A DNA stretch of 64,000 nucleotides from an uncultured Acetatifactor sp. (lineage in GTDB: Bacteria > Bacillota > Clostridia > Lachnospirales > Lachnospiraceae). The notes under the pieces were generated by a model. It made no database searches, was not told where the DNA came from, and was given only the letters and a program-made list of their open reading frames with translations. Made by a program: the position numbers and the translations under genes. Where the stretch lies: positions 5,954 through 69,953 of the forward strand of contig CAJUCT010000024.1 of the NCBI GenBank assembly GCA_910585015.1. Direction: 5' to 3'. Within the stretch, counting starts at the first letter, position 1, and each line of letters starts with the position of its first letter. Shown in pieces: positions 62,431 to 64,000 of the stretch.

Positions 62431-63501
62431 TTAATGTTTAAGAGCAGCTTCTTCGATCAGCCGCATTATGGTGCGTATGGAATCCATCTGGCCGCTGCGG
62501 CTCATGGCGTCGTGGTAACTCTGGCGGTTACAGAAGAGTTCCTGTACCTTGGTCACCAGCAGTTCCGTGGTTAGATCGTCCTCATTTATGACGATGGAAA
62601 AGCCCTGGGCCTCAAAGGAGGCGGCATTGAGCAGCTGGTCCCCCCGGCTGCTGGCGGCAGGCAGGGGAATCAGAAGGTTGGGCTTTTTTAGAGCCAGCAG
62701 TTCGCAGATGGAGTTGGCGCCGGCCCGGGAGATCACGATATCTGCCATAGCGAACAGGTCTTTTAGTTCCGTTTTGATATATTCAAATTGCTTATAGCCC
62801 GGGGTGGCCAGCAGTAGGTTATCGATTTTGTCCTTGCCGCAGAGATGCACTACCTGGAAATCCTCCAGAAGCCGGGGCAGAGAGTCACGGACTGCCTTGT
62901 TTACATTGGCGGCTCCCAGGCTGCCGCCGATCACCATGATCACTGGTTTGTTGGCGGTAAAACCGCACATGTCCAGTCCGGCAATCTTGTTGCCCTGCGC
63001 CAATTCGGCCCTGATGGGGGAACCGGTGAGCACCGCTTTGCCCTCCGGCAGCATCTGCATGGTCTCCGGAAAGTTGCAGCATATTTTTTCAGCCACGGGA
63101 AAGCACAGTTTATTGGCCAGGCCGGGGGTCATATCTGACTCGTGGATGATACAGGGGATACCCAGCGCCGCCGCCGCGCGCACCACAGGTACGCTGACAA
63201 AACCTCCCTTGGAAAACACCACGTCCGGGCGGTATTCTTTCAGATACTTTCTGGCCTCTGCAAAGCCCTTCAGTACCCGGAAGGGATCCGTCAGGTTTTT
63301 GATGTCCAGATAGCGGCGCAGTTTGCCGGTGGATATCCCAGTGTACGGAATAGCAAAATCTGCAATCAGCTTTTTCTCAATGCCGTCGTAGGAACCCATG
63401 TAAGAGATCTCATATCCGGCCCGGCTCAGTGCCGGAAGCAACGCGATATTAGGCGTCACATGGCCGGCCGTGCCGCCCCCCGTCAATACTATTTTTTTCA
63501 T
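62431..63501 (-). CDS. murG: UDP-GlcNAc--lipid I N-acetylglucosaminyltransferase
   Basis: 356 residues, the usual MurG length. The GGGTAGHVTPNIAL loop (residues 8-21), YMGSYDGIEKKLI, FSKGGFVSVPVVRAAA, and the C-terminal donor site SRAGANSICELLALKKPNLLIPLP with RGDQLLNA are all present. It adds GlcNAc to lipid I to make lipid II on the inner membrane face. The ATG overlaps the TGA of the upstream TSCPD gene (ATGA). It is not in a division-cell-wall cluster here; whether this is the only murG copy cannot be seen. Confidence 0.95.
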   Translation of the reverse strand: MKKIVLTGGGTAGHVTPNIALLPALSRAGYEISYMGSYDGIEKKLIADFAIPYTGISTGKLRRYLDIKNLTDPFRVLKGFAEARKYLKEYRPDVVFSKGGFVSVPVVRAAAALGIPCIIHESDMTPGLANKLCFPVAEKICCNFPETMQMLPEGKAVLTGSPIRAELAQGNKIAGLDMCGFTANKPVIMVIGGSLGAANVNKAVRDSLPRLLEDFQVVHLCGKDKIDNLLLATPGYKQFEYIKTELKDLFAMADIVISRAGANSICELLALKKPNLLIPLPAASSRGDQLLNAASFEAQGFSIVINEDDLTTELLVTKVQELFCNRQSYHDAMSRSGQMDSIRTIMRLIEEAALKH

Positions 63502-63737
63502 CCCAGCGTTTCCTCCAGTGCGTGGGCCAGCTGATCCGGGCAGGAGGTGGGCTTAAAGCCGCACCTGATGCCCTTGAGTTTATCGATCACTTCTTCCACC
63601 TTCATACCCTGTACCAGGGCGCAGATGCCTTTCAGGTTGCCATTGCAGCCGCCGGTGAATTGTACGGATTTTACGATGCCGTCCTCGATCTCGAAATCTA
63701 TCGCACTGGAACAGGTTCCCTTTGTATGATATGTCAT
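63498..63737 (-). CDS. TSCPD domain protein (TIGR03905-like)
   Basis: 79 residues with the CSSAIDFEIEDGIVKSVQFTGGCNGNLKGI N-terminal half (trimmed) and the closing TSCPDQLAHAL motif. The three conserved Cys (CSS, GGCNGN, SCPD) suggest a metal or Fe-S site. Related domains occur in ribonucleotide reductases; as a free small protein its role is unknown. The start at 63737 has GGAGG 7 nt upstream, whereas ATG 63752 precedes that site. It overlaps murG by 4 bp, so the two are translationally coupled. Confidence 0.85.
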   Translation of the reverse strand: MTYHTKGTCSSAIDFEIEDGIVKSVQFTGGCNGNLKGICALVQGMKVEEVIDKLKGIRCGFKPTSCPDQLAHALEETLG

Positions 63738-63953
63738 ATGATTCTCCTCCATTCCGATTTATTAAAATATAGTATAGCAGATTTTTCCAGGTACTTCAAG
63801 GTGATGCGAGTACTTTTCGAAGGCCGGCCGGCGAGGGACGCCTTAGGCGGTTACCGGAGTTATAAAATATAAAAGACTTCTTAATCAAAACAAATACAAA
63901 AGAGCCATAGTATAGCATTTATGCTGATACCGGCGGAAAGGAGGAAATTGATT
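63738..63953. other. Intergenic region at the left side of a probable mobile element
   Basis: Divergent spacer between TSCPD and recombinase genes. ATAGTATAGCA occurs near 63770 and 63908 as a short direct repeat, and GGCCGGCCGGC lies at about 63822. One of these could mark the element end, but no right end is visible. Confidence 0.3.
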
Positions 63954-64000
63954 ATGAGTCACGATTTAACAGCATTATACGAGAGATTGAGCCATGATGA
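63954..64000 (+). CDS. Serine site-specific recombinase, N-terminus only
   Basis: Fifteen codons are visible, beginning MSHDLTALYERLSHDD, cut by the window end. ALYERLS(R/H)DD is the typical opening of large serine recombinases of the Tn4451/TnpX kind found in Clostridia, where YxRLS contains the Ser nucleophile (here S13). GGAGG lies 7 nt before ATG. It probably opens an integrated element to the right. Confidence 0.6.
   Translation, partial: MSHDLTALYERLSHD

Noticed and set aside
1..64000. tRNA, rRNA or prophage genes
   Set aside because: None were recognised; the only phage-or-element-like gene is the recombinase start at the right edge.

Overview
The window looks like a chromosomal segment of a gut-type Clostridia, most likely a Lachnospiraceae member (inference). 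The reasons are a moderate-to-high GC Gram-positive style, strong GGAGG ribosome sites with frequent TTG/GTG starts, Lachnospiraceae-type Rpn nuclease, YesL/YIP1/DUF5696 carbohydrate-locus genes, a lacL/lacM-type split beta-galactosidase, and a Tn4451-like serine recombinase at the right edge. No rRNA, tRNA or CRISPR array was seen.

Layout. 1-9.1 kb: a partial HerA/DUF853-type ATPase and a small alarmone synthetase on the minus strand, an unknown membrane-anchored protein, and a BlaI/BlaR1-type repressor-sensor pair. The leader of that pair carries twin BlaI-type operators and a 142-bp MITE-like insertion. Next come a 5'-truncated Rpn nuclease, a flavodoxin, and a decayed chemotaxis receptor stub. 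9.3-28.3 kb: one long plus-strand locus behind a clear TTGAAA-17-TATAAT promoter. It encodes a MoxR-type AAA+ ATPase, a DUF5682 protein, a VWA (MIDAS) protein, a double-SWIM zinc-finger protein, and three tandem ~1,250-residue DUF4132 paralogs. The gene set matches the poorly understood E. coli yehL-yehM-yehP-yehQ-yehI group, with the DUF4132 component triplicated. This is the best candidate for an undescribed system here.

28.4-39.1 kb: a solute-binding-protein relic, lacL/lacM, a polar amino acid ABC importer (permease, ATPase, binding lipoprotein), two large polytopic membrane proteins on opposite strands, and an unknown helical protein. 39.5-58.2 kb: a beta-mannan type utilisation locus made of a GH26 lipoprotein, YesL, a CBM-fused solute-binding protein, a MalF/MalG-like permease pair, an NHL/TPR membrane protein, YIP1, DUF5696, a second permease pair, a triple-repeat lipoprotein and a second solute-binding protein. 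After a terminator comes a GH130 phosphorylase. No importer ATPase is encoded, so a shared MsmK-like ATPase elsewhere is inferred. GH26 would cut mannan outside, the ABC systems import oligosaccharides, and GH130 would phosphorolyse them inside.

58.2-64 kb: a small Cys/His-rich secreted protein, a large solute-binding-like lipoprotein (intact relative of the 28.5 kb relic), a NodB-type deacetylase, then convergent murG with an overlapping TSCPD gene, and the first codons of a serine recombinase that probably opens a mobile element beyond the window.

Small-scale structure includes two copies of a 64-bp palindromic element (14236, 41918), homologous hairpin leaders between the DUF4132 genes, and several gene relics. 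Together these point to repeated rearrangement and decay around otherwise intact operons.
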